Shown here: positions 1-15,000 of the stretch, in pieces
Layout of the letters: each line of letters starts with the position of its first letter
How positions within the stretch are numbered: the stretch's first letter is position 1
From: Echinococcus granulosus
Taxonomy: Eukaryota; Platyhelminthes; Cestoda; Cyclophyllidea; Taeniidae
Assembly: GCF_000524195.1 (NCBI RefSeq)
Contig: NW_020170435.1
Span: forward strand, 353,814 to 417,813
Reading direction: 5' to 3'
DNA length: 64,000 nt
Program-made: the position numbers and the translations under genes
Notes under the pieces: model-generated
Seen by the model: the letters and a program-made list of their open reading frames with translations, nothing else
Told to the model about the DNA's origin: nothing
Database searches by the model: none

Positions 1-3000
1 CACTTTACCTCGAACCTTTTCCGTTTCGTAGTCAAAAGCAGTATGATCTTGCTGTCAAGGAGTACATTCAAACTATAGGAACGGTTGAAGCCTCCTATGT
101 TGTCTTGAGGGTAACGCTCTTTTTTTCTGTACTTTGCAAGACTTATTGCTTTGAATTTAACCCCTATTTATTGTTTTACTTTCTCACGTTTTCACATGGT
201 TCTTAAAAATGGAATGTCAGAGTCATCTCTGGGGGCGTAATAGCTCGTGGTTTTGGAAGTAGGTTTATTACAAACGCATGAAGGGGCCGGAGAGAGACCA
301 CAAGCGCAGGTGGTAGGAACAGAATGTCACAAGACCTAGGTAATTGTCAAATTGTGGGGAACTGAAATGCCCACGTCATTAAGTCCCTACCTGGAATACA
401 GGTTGTCCCGTTCTTTTTTCCTTTAGCCCTTTTTTGGTCACTGTGCTGTTTTCACCATCATGAGATAATGAGTTGTTTTAAAACTACCCACCCAAATTGT
501 CATTCTTCCTCTCCCAAAAGAGAGTGGATTGTGTCAGTTGGGATGCATTGTAGAGATTTCGAGGTGCAAATTGGGAGGAAGGTAGTGGATAACACATGGG
601 GTAGTACAGTATCGCCAATTTGCTCTTCATATCCATTAATTATAAACTGAAGAAAAAACAAGCAAGAAATCCCTCCTTATTCTTCCTCTTTAACCCCCAG
701 TTCCTAGAAAGCGGTCTGATTACCCATCTGGTGCGGTACTTGGAGGCTCTGATCGAATCCGGTAGTATGGTTCATGGCCGTCTTACCAAAGACCACACAG
801 CCCTACTTCTTAACAGCTACGCTCGCCTTGACGATAGGGAACGAATTGACGCTTTTCTTGATGTCAGTCTACTTTTATCTGTCACCTTCTAGGTAGCCTT
901 ATTTCTCCTTCATCATTGTTGCCTCCCCTTGAACTGCTTGCAGAGACTGGCCAGTCAAGCGAAAGTGAGTTCGGAGTTCTACCCCTGTATCAATGTTCTG
1001 CGACGTGCGGGTTATCCTCATCAAGCCTTACGGCTTGCTCAAATAACTAGTAATCACACTGACTGCATCCGAATCTTGACGGAGGATCTGAAGGATGCTG
1101 TAGCTGCGCTCAAGGAGATTAATTCTCTTCCATTTGATCAGGTGAGGTGGAACAGTGATAATACTATTCGAAGGTCCGTCTCTGGAAGGAAGTGTCATAC
1201 ACTAGAGACGTTCAAATCAAGCAAATACTTTGGGGTTTTGACCAAAAGAGTAAAGGATGGTTTTTAAGGTGTGGACAAGTGGTTTTCCAGCTTTTAATTA
1301 GCACCGGGCGGCCTGCTTTGCCTCCTCATCGATGCTAATATCCTGACCTCCGATGAAAGCCGCTTTGGTATCCAGCGTGCGATACTTTCTCGCAATTTTG
1401 GGTGTTCTCGAATGCTTGTCGATCAGGGATCCATGATCGGGTAGTCCTTGCACTAGATACCGACAGGAAGGATTACTGTATGCCGAGATCGTCACTAATG
1501 TACGTAGGATCGCTTTGTTACTGTATCGTACCGTACTTGAAGTCTTCTGTACTGCCGGATATCCGTAAATTGTCCGCCCTCTTTGACAAAAAAACGTCAT
1601 CTGTTACCACACCCTATCTATTAGCTCTTAATTGACGGTGCGTGAACTGGTCCACGACATTTGCATAGACTGTTTCATAATAGGATATAATTATCAACAG
1701 TCCTGATTTTTCTCGCGCCAATGTCATGCTTTTGTTGGGTTCGTGTCATCAACCCCACTCCTCTACCACTCGTAGCATTAGTTTTTGGTACCTTGGTGTC
1801 TTGAGTTGCCATAACCTAGGCTTTATGTGCGTAAGGATGGATCCTGTTAAGACTCCCCCCCNNNNNNNNNNNNNNNNNNNNNNNNNNNNNNNNNNNNNNN
1901 NNNNNNNNNNNNNNNNNNNNNNNNNNNNNNNNNNNNNNNNNNNNNNNNNNNNNNNNNNNNNCTCACGGAGATTAGGAGACAGGTTTCAACATGTTGTCGA
2001 CATGACTAGGAGCAAACTGGAGGTACGGCGCGTGTGAACATGACTGTAGTACCTGGGTGGCTCCATTCTCGTGCAACGACCTTGGTACTTTCAAATTCAC
2101 CACCGCGCCGTGAACGCAAGTCGTATCCTGGCCTTCCATCGAGAGGAGAAGGCAATTAATCCCAAGTGTCAAATACGCGCCTGGTTGATTACCATCGGTC
2201 CTACAATTTCTTCACAATGCTCCTCAAACGAATGGCCTTCGGTCTATCTGAAAGCAGAGCCATTTAAATTAGCTCCACACAGCCATTTATTTTGAATATT
2301 TTTGTCCTCCCCACCCAGTTGTGGGTTCCATTGAACCACTAGAAATGTGAATAGGGCATCACTTCTTCGCGTAGTTCTCTGAGTCTTCAATTTGACAGTA
2401 ATGCTTCATAGCTAGCGTCAAGGAATTGATGTGCACAGTTTTGAGTGACTGCTTTTTTCTTCATTTTGTAGTCTCTGGAGGCTGTGTGCACCCATGGTGC
2501 TTTTTTGATGCAAAATGCCCCATCAGAGACTGCGGAACTCCTAGATGGACTCTGTTTTAATCCCAGTAAGTTAGCCGTTTTGGCAGCCCTCTAGCAATCT
2601 CGTTCTCATGTCGTGTTTTATTTCTTTTCCTTTTTATCTGTTACAGAGGGTGGACGTATAAGCGCTTCGCATTTCATCAAAATATTCGTTAATAATCGCC
2701 TCGGCCTGATGAAATTTCTCGAGCGCTACATTGAGGTAAGGTGAGGGGGAGGAAAAGTGGATCATTTCCCAAACCTTTTATGCTCATGCTTTCTTTGGTC
2801 CCATCAGATTCATCATCTTTTCTGTTTGGTAGTTAACAGTAACCACTCCGAGCCCCTTAATGATCGAGGCCTATTTGGCGTATCGGCAAGTCGTGGAAAA
2901 TAAAGATTCCACGTAGTTAAATGTATATGGTTACAATATCTTTCCCACTCTTCTCTTGAGTGCTATCTCTGTGATATCATCCCGTTATTTCTTTGTAAGA

Positions 3001-6000
3001 CCTTGAATTACTCCTGAAGGAGGTAATGAGACATACGATTTGGGATACAAAAGATTGGATGGCTGCGGGGAGGGCGAGAGCGTTACGACACCATGTTCTC
3101 AACTGAATCCGTCATCTCTTTTTCAACAGTAGTTTTGGGCGCTTCCGGTGATCATTCCTCAACATGTGGCTGGTAATTTGAAAGCAATCTCCCAGTATTC
3201 AGGATCGAGAGTCACACGTTAAGTTACCATAGAGGTGACAAGACATTAGGTCACAAAGCCTATTATGCAGACGGCTCAACACGTACGACCTCTTCTTTGC
3301 GACCTTGACTGCGAGGATATACTGTCTTACTTCTCAAGGCAATTCAAGGCTCTACAGCGAGTGGTTATGTTCTGTATTTGGTTACTTCCAACTTCAGTAC
3401 TGTTCACCCGTTTATCTGACATATTTTCGACTTCATGGAGCGTCATAGACGCAGACGCGGCTTCGACAGCTCGTTTGTTAGGGGCCTCCACAGATCCACG
3501 GAATGTGTCTTCTTCTATGGCATTTGGGTAGGGCTTTGTATACTGCTGACAACAACGCGGAGGACCCGAGTTATGGAGTGCCAAATTGGCTGGCGGCATT
3601 TGGGGCTGCAGTTTGATGTTATACTTAGGACTACCTAATCAAACCCTCTTTCATCTTTTGTTATTTCAGAAAAGTACATCCACTGATGCCTCTTTGACAG
3701 ATGTGGTTGAAACCCTGCTAGAATTACTTCTTCACGAAGTCAACGAAGTTGCCTCCAATGAAAGTGCTAAAGACAAGGATTCCCAACTGGCTCATCTTCG
3801 TGGCCTCATTATGCGCCTCCTTGAAGATCCTAAGGTAGTTCGGTTTTCAACTTGTTATTAGGACTTGTCAGATCCATGCAATTATTTATGTGGATATATT
3901 ATTCGCCTTATCGGTATGATACTATCTATTTTTGCTGTCTCCCATCTTCCTCCCCTACTTTTTACCCCACCCTCATATCAGTAGATGGTCTTTTTTAGCT
4001 TTCCGACTTTAAGAAGTGGGCTTAACCCAATTCAGAAGGTGAAGAAGCTTCGCTTGCGTGACGTTTTGAGCCGAACCGGTGGTAGCAAAGCTTGCTTCGC
4101 GATGGATGACCCATTGATAGATACATCGCCTGCCTGAAGACCTCTTCACAATAAAGTACCCTGGATCAGGGTGCTACTAACAAACTTAAGTAGTGTTTTT
4201 CGAATGACATGCGTCAAGTGGTTGACACCTATATTAACTGAGAAGGAAAAATCGTGGCATTTAGGACGCCAAGTAAATGAGAGCCAGGTGACGTTCACTA
4301 ATAGATGACAGTAAGCCGGAAAAGCTATCAATTTGCCCTTTATTTTTTTCACGTGCCGCGAATTTTAGCTTGTGTCCTGACTGACCGATTTGTGACGAGA
4401 AATGCCTTTTGTGTTTTTGTATTTCAAGCCTCTTTGAGCAAACGAGCGCATTCGTAGCGGTTATTACCAAACGATCCATTATCTATCCCTTGCAGCGGTC
4501 TGTGCCTCCTGTGTGTGATTGTAGGCGGATAGAATTGTTTACTTAGTGTTTCTTACAATTAGGGGTGAGATCTCTCCCCCTGATACGGTACATTTCGAGC
4601 GTGTGTGAGAAAATCAGACTCCGCAGAAGCAGAACAGAATGGTAAATTAAAATCAGACCTCACTAGACTTCAGACTTTGGGATGGGAATGGGGAGAGAGA
4701 GAAATACTGCCTCGTCTTCCATAATCCTCGTGATGAATGTTATCTGTTTGCGTCATTGACAATTGACACTCGGACGTTCACTCGAAGAGGGGTAACAGAA
4801 ACGGAAGCGGCAATAGTTAGTTTTACTTGGTCTCTAGGAATAAAACCATTTGCAAAAGCTAAATCCCTTGCTAAATTGTGCCTCGCCGGAGGAAAGTGTA
4901 CTAATTGAACTTGCTCTAAAAAGCGTGTCAACTCAGCTCTTCAGTAAACACTTCTGTCTGTCTCCTTCTCATCCAGGAAGCAGCAGTCTGGAGTGGACGT
5001 TAAGCTGATTTTGTTTTTGACCCAGCTACAAATAAAAGGCGCTTTTGGATCAGTCCATTTTTGCTCCTTCTCTCCCCTTTCCTCCACTCCCCCCACTGAT
5101 GTGCGAATGCATTCGCAATTATCCACTTTATTTTGTTTGAATGTTTGCACCTTTCTCCTCTCCTTTGATCCACATTAATGCCCTTTATCTCTATTGCGAA
5201 AACAGGAAATGTAGATTTATTGACACAGGAAGCGTTCGTTCGCCCACCACCTCTACCGCTCTCACCGCTATCACCTCGTACTATTGCGAAGTATCAGGCC
5301 GTTTTGGCATAAAATGCACGTTTTAATGGCTTTGTTAAGCTGAAGTGTTCTAAAGACCAGTACTTTTTGAAGCCCTCATTTTTAAACTCTCATCTGTTAA
5401 AGATAGCTGCTATCCACCTTTTGCATACCCAATTGACCAAAATGCGAGCAACTGGTGGTTTTCCGTGGATCTCATTTTACGTCCCCTTTATGAACTCCAT
5501 TTTATTGCTCAAGACAGGGCGACGTTCCACACTGAGTGTGTTTTGTTATCTGTGGGGAAGTTTAGCCTCCTTCTGTGCTGTTTAAGCATGGTAATGCGAT
5601 CAACGGCTTTAGGATCGTTGTTTATCCAGATTGGGTTTACTTACCAAAGTACGCAGCATTCACGTCCCCTATAGCCTACCCACAAAAGGGCAATTAAAAA
5701 AGGACTTTCACAGAATGCTGTGGTAACCGAAATCCTGGCGAATGCAGCACCCACGCATTTCCAGCAATATCTACCCACTAAAAAGGATTTTTTGTTCCTT
5801 CGAGTTAAGAATGTCAAATTGTGTCGTAGCCTTTTGCACTTGTGGGGCGGCGGACTTTCTCATGATATGTTTAGATGTGAACAAGCACTACTCCTCTTTT
5901 CACCATCGCCATTCCCCAACTTCTCGAGTACTTACTGAATAAACTTGACACATTCTATGTGAAAGGCGTCATTATTTGTTCTCGTGTCGTAGATTAGTTT

Positions 6001-9000
6001 TCTCTTTCTGGGCCAATTTGAACCCATGGATTAAGTTTGTTTCTATCCTCAAGATCTGTCATATCGTCATTCATTGGCGAAAACTCTGTTTACAAATAGT
6101 TATGCCACTCTCGCTCTCCGCTTCAGGTTACCTACGATGAGGGCAAAGCACTCATTCTGTGCAAACAACGGAACTTCCTTCCCGGTTGCCTGTACATTTG
6201 GATGAAGAACAAACTGTAGGTTTCATTACGTTCCCTGCTTTAGCTACTTTTAGTCACTGATGGAATGTCAAATCCAAGAGCATTTTTGGAACAATCAGGA
6301 ATAGGGCTAGGCTATGTGAGAGGTCATCCTGTGAACTCTTGCCCCGGAATGGATGCTTTAGATTTGGGCGATATTTTTGAGCAGTGGATTCCCTGAAAAA
6401 CTAGTTGTTCTAGTTGAGGAGTGCTTGAGGCAGACAATCTTCCACACGAAGAGGGCTGTATGGCGGGGATTTCTCAGAAGGGCAATTTGACTTATCATTG
6501 TGCATATCCTGAAACAAATTCCTGCAGTTTTAGCCATCCAGCATAGTCATTCTTCCATAAAGTTTAGTAGCCAGTCAACAAAATCAGGTTTGTTTTGCGC
6601 TGCTACTAATTCTTTGAAGATGTACTGAGTCATGCAAGTACGGAAGTAGACTTGATATCAAAGTGGGTAGGGGTTGGTGTGGTATCTATGGCGCCGGGAG
6701 AGCTGAAGATCTCATCTAGTTAATCATCAAAATGTCCTACGTATTGTCAATTTTAGGTACGATCAAATCATGGAGCACTACATCTTGGAGGACAACTTTG
6801 AGGCGATTTTGAAGGCTTGTGAAGAATACGGGTGGGTGTTAAGTGCTTCTAAGGGCTTTCTTTGTGTATGTAAACAGGATCGCTACATTTTCATCCACCG
6901 ATCTGATCATTTTAGGGACGAGGTACCCTCCCTCTGGTTTGAGGCCTTCAAATATGCAGCAGATAAACCGCAACTTGGTGAAAAGCTGCCACGGCTTCTA
7001 TCAGGTGGGTGGTCTTCCTTAATCATGGATGCCGCTTTTCTATCCTGGCTGCGTGAATGAGCATTGTCTTGATGGCTCTGACTACTGTCGAATAGTGCTA
7101 TACTTACATCTCCATAGCTTGGTGTCCTGATTCCCACGTTTAATTCAGGAGTTGCAGTGAACTACTTGGAATCTCTCTTACCTCTCATCTTTGATATTTT
7201 CTTCTCTTTACTGAGTTTAAGGTGGGCTTCTTAAACTCCCTTTAAAGCTCACCTCTAACCGGCCTCCTCTAAGGTCATTAACGACGGCATTCCCTTGTCG
7301 CTATCATGGAAAGCGATGAGAAAGTTTATCCAACCACCTGATTTAAATGGCTCCCCTTATCAAAGGTCGTATGTCAATGCAGCGAACAGGTGGTGATTGC
7401 ATGGAGGTTGGAGAGGTAACATCGAGTGGGATATGGAGAATGAAGCAGTATTTTTCGCTCCCTTTCCCCCTTGATTCCTCTCTCCCATCCTAAAGTGGGC
7501 CTTGAGATAAGGTTTTATCCTCTTAGTGGATAGGTCTCATCCTCAAATGTTTGACCTTCAGCAATTAAGCAAAGCCCTGTGAACAATGCCGTCTATAATC
7601 AGCCACACACGGCCGCACAGGAAGTAGTTTCCTGCTAATGAAGCGGTGTCTTAGAAGTGTTGGATCTACCAATGGTATGTTGGTTTGTCTTAAGAACAAG
7701 GTGTTCATCATTAAGAATTAATCAACAGACAGCCTAGAAAATGGGACTAAAAGAGCTGGAAAATAGGTTAACAGTCTTAGTGGAAGACTATTTTTACCAG
7801 GTAACTTTTAATGTCAAAGAATAGAGGATCTTTCTTATGCAGTGCATTTACTTTGGAGTTATTCACTGTGAGAATCTGGGTGGCCCTATCTACTGTTACA
7901 CTTCTCAATACCTCTTTTCTCTACCTCAATTTGCAAAACCGGTCAGCCTGAACCACCCTCGAGCTGTACCGAAACCCGCACCACCTATTCTGATCATTTA
8001 TGGAGGGAGATTTGTGGAAAAAAAGGCCAATCTTTTTCCCCTCCTTAATTAGGTGATTTGGTAATTAGCTCAACTTAATATTTGTTTATGTGGTAAATAA
8101 AAAAAGGTATTTTTCTTTTTTGATGCCCCACAATGACGGCTTATGGCACATCAATGCTGCTGACACACTGTCAATCACTTAACTGGATGAAGTTTTTCCC
8201 TCTTGTGATAAGTGTCATTTGTGAAATATTGATGGTTGATGACTTGGTGGGGAAGGAGGGAAGGGGAAAAGGCACAGAGAATGCTTTTTTTTCTCCTCTC
8301 TTGTCCAAAAGAGCTCCAAGATGGGATATACTCGAGGAAACATAAAAGGTAGACTCGTTTGCGTCCTCCCTGGTTTTCTCTGTGGTCGCTTTTCCGATTA
8401 GGCGATAATAAGGTGATCACATCCTCTGCATTCGGCTTGGTACTACTGAAGGTTGACTGTTTTGCCAATGAGCTCATAGAGTTAATGCTTAACACCCATT
8501 CCCTCCTCGGTGCCATCTTGTTCTCATCTCAATGCTGCCCCCTAGCTTCTCAAAACGTCCAAATCGAGATGTCAAAAGTTGATCTAATCTCGATAGCCCT
8601 CCTATTGTGTACCTTCTTCTATCACATTTGGTTGGGAGGTCACTGGGTAACGAAGTGAGAAAGTTTGTTCTCTTGGGTACCATTAAATGCGGTTCCGGAG
8701 TCATTTCGAGGAGTTGCAGAAAAGTCCAGAGGCTACAAGCATGATTAGGCCGCCAATCCTGAGTTGCTGATCGAGATCCTGGAAACCAAAGATCTCCTTC
8801 CTTATCTTCTTTTGAGCGCCCTTTTCATTAGTGCTCTAGCTATACATTAATTTTGGTTTTTCTACTCAATCTGGAAGACACCTGATCTCAATATCTCCTT
8901 CTTCAGCATCTGCGTTTGCGTCCCCTTTATGCATTACATTGAGGAGGGGAAGTTGGGTCTGCTCACCAATCTCGAAGGCCAGCGTATTTTACTTTTTTTT

Positions 9001-12000
9001 CCCACTTCACACGTCTTTTTTTTGCAGAAATTGAGTCTCGTAATTTGGCATCTCCATTGGTTGTTCTTCGGCTCCTGACGTCACCAGATGCCGACAAGTG
9101 CCACACTCTTGGTAGCGTCAAGGTAGCGTTTCTTTTTTTGTTTTTAAATCTCCTTACCACCCAAGCAACCACCATAAGGACCATCTGTTCAACTGTACTA
9201 CTTGACTATTTTTTTGTAAAACGGGCGCTTTTTTATTACATGTCTTACAGATTATTTGACAGTTGTGCCTGCCTATAGTCTCTCCATCAGATAAAAGTTG
9301 TTGCGAAAGTACTGGGAGCATTCACGCCAGACCAGGCCTTTGGGTTTCATCAGTTCTGGACAAAGAACGTATCCAGCGTTTCACTGCTACCTTTCCACGA
9401 AGTAGCGTCCATTTTGATGTCACCGGTGGCGAAGGCTTCGGCTATATAGCGTATGCTAGCTTATCTCGATTGTCTGTGTTGAATTCACCTTTGTTCCTGT
9501 AGCGAGAGCTTCCATAAGACACCTAACTTTAGCCAAGCATTGCACAGCTTGACTTGTTTGCAGGACCAAATGATCTTCTGTAGACAAGACTGGGTAGTTG
9601 CACTCTTCCTCTGGAGGAAAAATTACTTGTTTTATCATGTCACACTGCTGTACACACCCACTTGTCGGTGGATGGGTTTGCGATGGCACTCAATGTTGGG
9701 TGTAGCACCACGATAACCGGATGCGAAGTCCCGGTCTGGTCTGAACGACCCCCGTATTTAGACACATCGCCTGAAATTGATAGTTAATTATTTACAAAAG
9801 CCATCAGACTTGCAAAGTCTCTAAAATAACACCCACCCGCCCGCACACACACACATACAACTCTTAACGGACGCTTAAAAAGAGGCTGTCAGAGTACACC
9901 GAAACTCCACTTTTTTGCCCATTAAAAATTGCAGTCATTAAGCTTTTCTGATCCAGTAATAATTTGTAGTCTACGTTTAAAAGTACTCATTACATCTTGC
10001 TCGGCTGTGTTGATTTGTAAATCAACCAAAAATATGTGTTTTACTGCCTTTCCTCTCCTCTCCTCTCCTTTCCACCCCTCCCCTTCCCCCTTCCTCCCCG
10101 CTCTCTATGTGTAGTCAAGTTGACGGCCGAAGGAGGATAAAAAATTGAGCAAACCCACTTATTGCTTCGATCATCTTCATCACGAACAACAAATTAACCC
10201 CTGTGTTGGCAGCTCTACTTTCGTTTCCACGTGTCAAAAATATCCCCCAAGTTAGTTTGCTAAAGAGGTATTACCAGTCATTTCTGGAAGTCCAGATGAT
10301 TCAATCTCCTCTCATCACCAGGGCTATTTGAAAGAAGTGCTGATTTGGAGGAGTTGGTGCTGCCCACTCATCTACTGATGCAATTACGATAATTTTGCTG
10401 GCTGGATAGGGAAGGGGTTCAGTTTTTTGGTTTAATTTTTTGGAAAAAAAACAACTTGGCTGATTAGGATTGTTAGAGTAGAGCTAATTTACTCTTGTAC
10501 TTATTGTCACATTTATTCTCTACACAAAAGGCCTACTTCTTGCACTACCTCGAGTCAGGCAAGGAGAAGGTGGAAGCAAATGAGGCAGAAATGCAGCGTC
10601 TGCGAGAGGAGACCTTACGAAACCGCGAAATTGCTCGACAAAGCAAAACCAGGTAGGCGTCTTACCGCCATTCCTCCTTTCCTAATCGACCAAATGGATA
10701 ATTGGACCAGTCATTTATTGCTCAAATCTCCTATTTTTTGGAGACATTGTGGAGTTTATTTGCTACCTAATGGCATTGTAAAGTGTGCTGCCCTGGATAT
10801 AATTTGCAAATGTACAGAAGAGCTGACTTGACGTGTCACTTAGTTCCATTCACTTTAAGGATTGTTCCTTTCACAGCAATTGGCGCCTTGGAAACAATCT
10901 ACAAGTCAGAAACGCTGACTCTTTGTCAAGGCAAGAGTTCGTGTTTCGCAGTAAATTGCCTCGACAATGCTGACGAATCCCGGGATACGTTCTCTCTGTG
11001 AACTGTGTTGGGGCGAATCACTAGCTCAAGATGTGTTGACTAGTCACGATGACATTTTCCCTAAGCCAGACCTATGTAGTTGCATTACAGAGCCGCTCTT
11101 CAACATCCGTTCCCCTTCGTCACCCTCTTCTCGTTTCACTTACATCCAGCCGCTTGTCTGGACTCCGTTCAGCCAATAGGAACGTAAAGGGGGGGGGGTA
11201 TCAACTTACTTCCCTGTAGGGCACGTTATTGGCTTGATTTCCCGGAAGTGGATGTGGCTTCAATATATCTTTTATTTTAAGTCTGTGTGGGTCCAACTCT
11301 CCATAGATTGCAACTTCCTGCTTTGGCGTTTAATTTTCGGCACCCGGATTTTTTTTGTTACGTTCCCTGTAGCTATCTGAGAGTGGCATGATCAAAATCT
11401 CATACCGCCAAGACGTGGCGGTTAAAACCTACAGAAACGGAAGGGCCTGCTTTCTTATTTTAAATTCAACCAATTAGTTTGCTGTACAAGTCGTTGCAAT
11501 CAGTTATTAGAAAGTGGTGAAGAACACATGTCACATATTTGTGACGCTGGAGTAAGGTAAGAAACTGGGTGGAATGTGTTAGTCAACTAAAGAAGCAGTT
11601 GAGTTTTCCCATTCTTCTTGGCATTATCGTGCAGTGATATCGTCAAATATGGGTAAACGTGAGGGTTTTTTCCACACCATTAATCTAACTGTTATTGTTA
11701 TCAACTAGTTGCCACATTGGTTGCTCTCGGTGCAGACGCATCAATCCTACTGCTGTTAACACTACTGTGACCTTGTAAACATTTGTGGATCGTCCATCAG
11801 TGGATTAAAGGACACCACAAAACCGGTCTTTTTAGGGAGTAGAGACGAAGGAGGGAGGGGAAAGGGGGACAGGACAATGAATAAATTATTTTTCTGGACT
11901 TACAAGCTTGGTGTCCACCATCACTAAGCAAAACAATTACTTCTAAGGGCGCAGAAAATACACTTTTATTTACATAATTAACTACCTACAAAACAACTTT

Positions 12001-15000
12001 GGCGGAGAATAATTTGTCAGTAGAACTGTACCATACTAGGAGCAGTCTGTGGAGAGCTGTCTTGAAAACAAGGATGCGTTGACCTTTCCGAATTGCAAAT
12101 CCTCGTGCCTATGTCCTGTTGCTTCCACCCTTCTCACGGCATGTGTGCGGTCTACCAGTTCTTGTAACGGGACGCACACCTCGTGCCTGTACTCACCTCG
12201 ATAGCACCCTTTTTTATTAAAAATTGGTAAGAAAAAAACCTTTAACAAGTTTTGTATTTACATTCCATTTCTCCTTCTTTTCGTCAGAGTGAAAATTTTC
12301 CAACAACAGAAGTGTGCCGTCTGTAACCAGGCGTTGGAGCCGCCATCAGTTCACTTCCTCTGTGATCATTCATACCATAAGTCGTGAGTCTGCTTATTCT
12401 TTTCTACGATGTTTTCACCAACTGGATTGTTTGAAGAGACCGGTGCTGGAAGTTCCATTTCAGCATCTGTCAGGGATAATTGTTGATGTGGGGGAAGACA
12501 TCAAAGGAAGGATTAAAGTGTTCTAGCGCCAGAGGCATTTCTTGTCCCTTTCTTGCTTTGGGGGTGGTTCCCGACTCCTCTGCTTTCGTCGCCTCGACAG
12601 GGGCATGACAATAGTACAGCGGGTCTGGGTCATGTTAATGGAGTTGGTTGGAATTTCTGAATATTGTCAAGGAATCCGTCAGAAAGCATATTCCCTGTCC
12701 CACCCGCTGATCGAGTGACCGCTTGCTCAAAAGCCATGCGAGTTGAAAAGTGCTGGAGATGTCTGGGATCCCAAGAATTGTTTCTCTTTTGATCTCCCAG
12801 AAGTTTTTGGAACGCCCTAGGCCGACTCGAAACTCGCCCCTTCGCCCAGTTCCCCTAATTGGCCAATATCAAAATACCCTGCTTCTTCGGTAGTCGGATA
12901 CTAGTCACGTAACTCATCCGCCGGTGGGCATACTGAGGTCCTTGTCTCTTTATTCATCCAACTGGATCCATGTCTTGGCACATCCCCTCTTTAGGCAATT
13001 GTAACTATTTCGTTTTTCCATTGGATGAAGTCTTCCACAGTCTATGGACTGGGGTCGCTAATGTGGCACACCTGTGTCATACCTCCACATTTACTGGGGC
13101 ATAGCTAATCTAGAGGTGTCTTTTATTCCCTTTACAAAGGCCTTGGAAATTTCTTGACGCCATGATACCGATGTGACGGCCAACTTGTGAAGATTCCAGA
13201 GGCCATGCAGTTAAATGTCAAGTTAAAACAACTTTTATAATATATTTCTGCACTAACTAAATATCACATATGACATCTTTATTTCCCACCACCTTTCTAA
13301 GTGGTGAAATTCCCAATCTACGTGGAACCATCACCCAGCCTTTGGACATTGTTAGCCAATCTGGAGTTCTCATTAATCGACGCGTCTGTGTTGAAGTTAC
13401 GCAGAATTTCAGAACCCTTTTTCTCATGCATTTTTGGGTCTTTTTAGGTGCTTCGATACCTACTCCTCCGATGATCAACTTTGTCCGGAGTGCGCGCCTC
13501 TTATTAGGTAAGTAGTGAAACCTCCGGTTAATTACCGCCTCCCTACTGCTTCACCACAAAGCAATTAGGTAGAGTTTTCGGTACAGCTCACTTCAATACC
13601 TTGTTCTCATTTGTAAGTGCTTGTGAAATATAGGCAAGTGGCTATATTCATGCATCATTAAGTGTAGATATACTGCATCAGTGCATCGACACAGTGTTCT
13701 CCTGTGGCCCCCTACTATCTCTCCATCCCAGAAAGTGTCAATGGGATTTAGTAGGTGGGATTCGGACTTGTCTTAGGCTAAGGCGAAGGTATGCTGGTGG
13801 AATATAGCATCTCGTTCAAGACGATTCTCTCCGCCCCCAAAATCCAGAACTATGTTGCAATTATTTGGATTAACTCCAAGATTAATATGTCAGAGTCATT
13901 GGAATCTCTTCTAACGGGAGAGGTAAAGTCGTGGTTGCTTTGTTTTTACTTCTTTCACTTGGGTTATGAAAAAAGCACCGTATAAGGCAAACCTTCTGTG
14001 AAACACCTAGGATAGGTAGGACTAGTGAATCAGCGCAAAGAAAGTCAACTCCAACTTCATCTCGGAGTAAAATTGGCCTTTGAGAAGGTGTCATAGGGCA
14101 GTTTAGGATGGCAGAGGTTCAACTGTTCTGTTGCGAATCCTCAAAGCCCCACCCATCTTTGGCAGTTGTCTTTCTTCTCCGATGTTTTTTTTGGTGTGGT
14201 GACCACCTAAAGAAGTCTGAAGTTTTGTCCATTCCAATCACTAAATGCATTGTTTGACTTGGCTCTAAAGCCTCATTGCTTTGCTCACACAAAGGCGACA
14301 TGAGCCGAAGAGCTCTGTCAATTAAACTTCCCATTGGAGGAAATATCGTTCTGTTGTACAGCCAATAGGAATATTTTTCTCGTCATCGACTATGGCAGAA
14401 TTTCCCTCGATCCGCATTTAATGTACCTGACACGAAGCTAGTAGATTGGCAACAAAAAACGAAGGCAGTCTCCTCCGCCTCTGTACTGAGTTCTGCCAAT
14501 ACGAAGGGATGGTTTATCAAGGCGCTGTCTGGAAGGCTATGTTGCAGACTAGAAGTACAAACCACAGAAGCCGATGTGCCTCATCTGCCAATTAGCCTTC
14601 GAAATTTAGCATTTTGTAATCAATCCCTGCTCCTACAAAAGGGACAAAAAAGAAGCGGAGGAGGGGGGAGGTGGAGGTTGGACCTACACCCCACGTGCAT
14701 CCCTCTGCACAGCTGTCATTTTTCCATTCTACAAACATCTTAAATAGACGTGTAATGGTTTTGCAACACGTGTCTTTAACAAACAACCCTTAAGAGCAAT
14801 TAATAATTTGACTTTAATTCTTCCCCCTTTTATTTATCAAATTAATTTAAATTTTTCCTGTATGCAACGTAGGAGGTGACACCTACTGGTATCTAAGCTG
14901 AATAATCAAGAAAAATAGGATCTGTGGAAAAAGGAGGATCTTTAGTGTACGACCAGGGTGCGGTATCCTTGTCCGGTATTTTTGATGGCCTTGGCCTTAC

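Noticed and set aside
6832..6915. Continuous frame through 6770-7060 read as one exon
   Set aside because: Removing an 84-nt GT-AG intron gives a gap-free match to VPS11 (CEEYG then DEVPSLW), so the readthrough frame is an intron that happens to lack stops.
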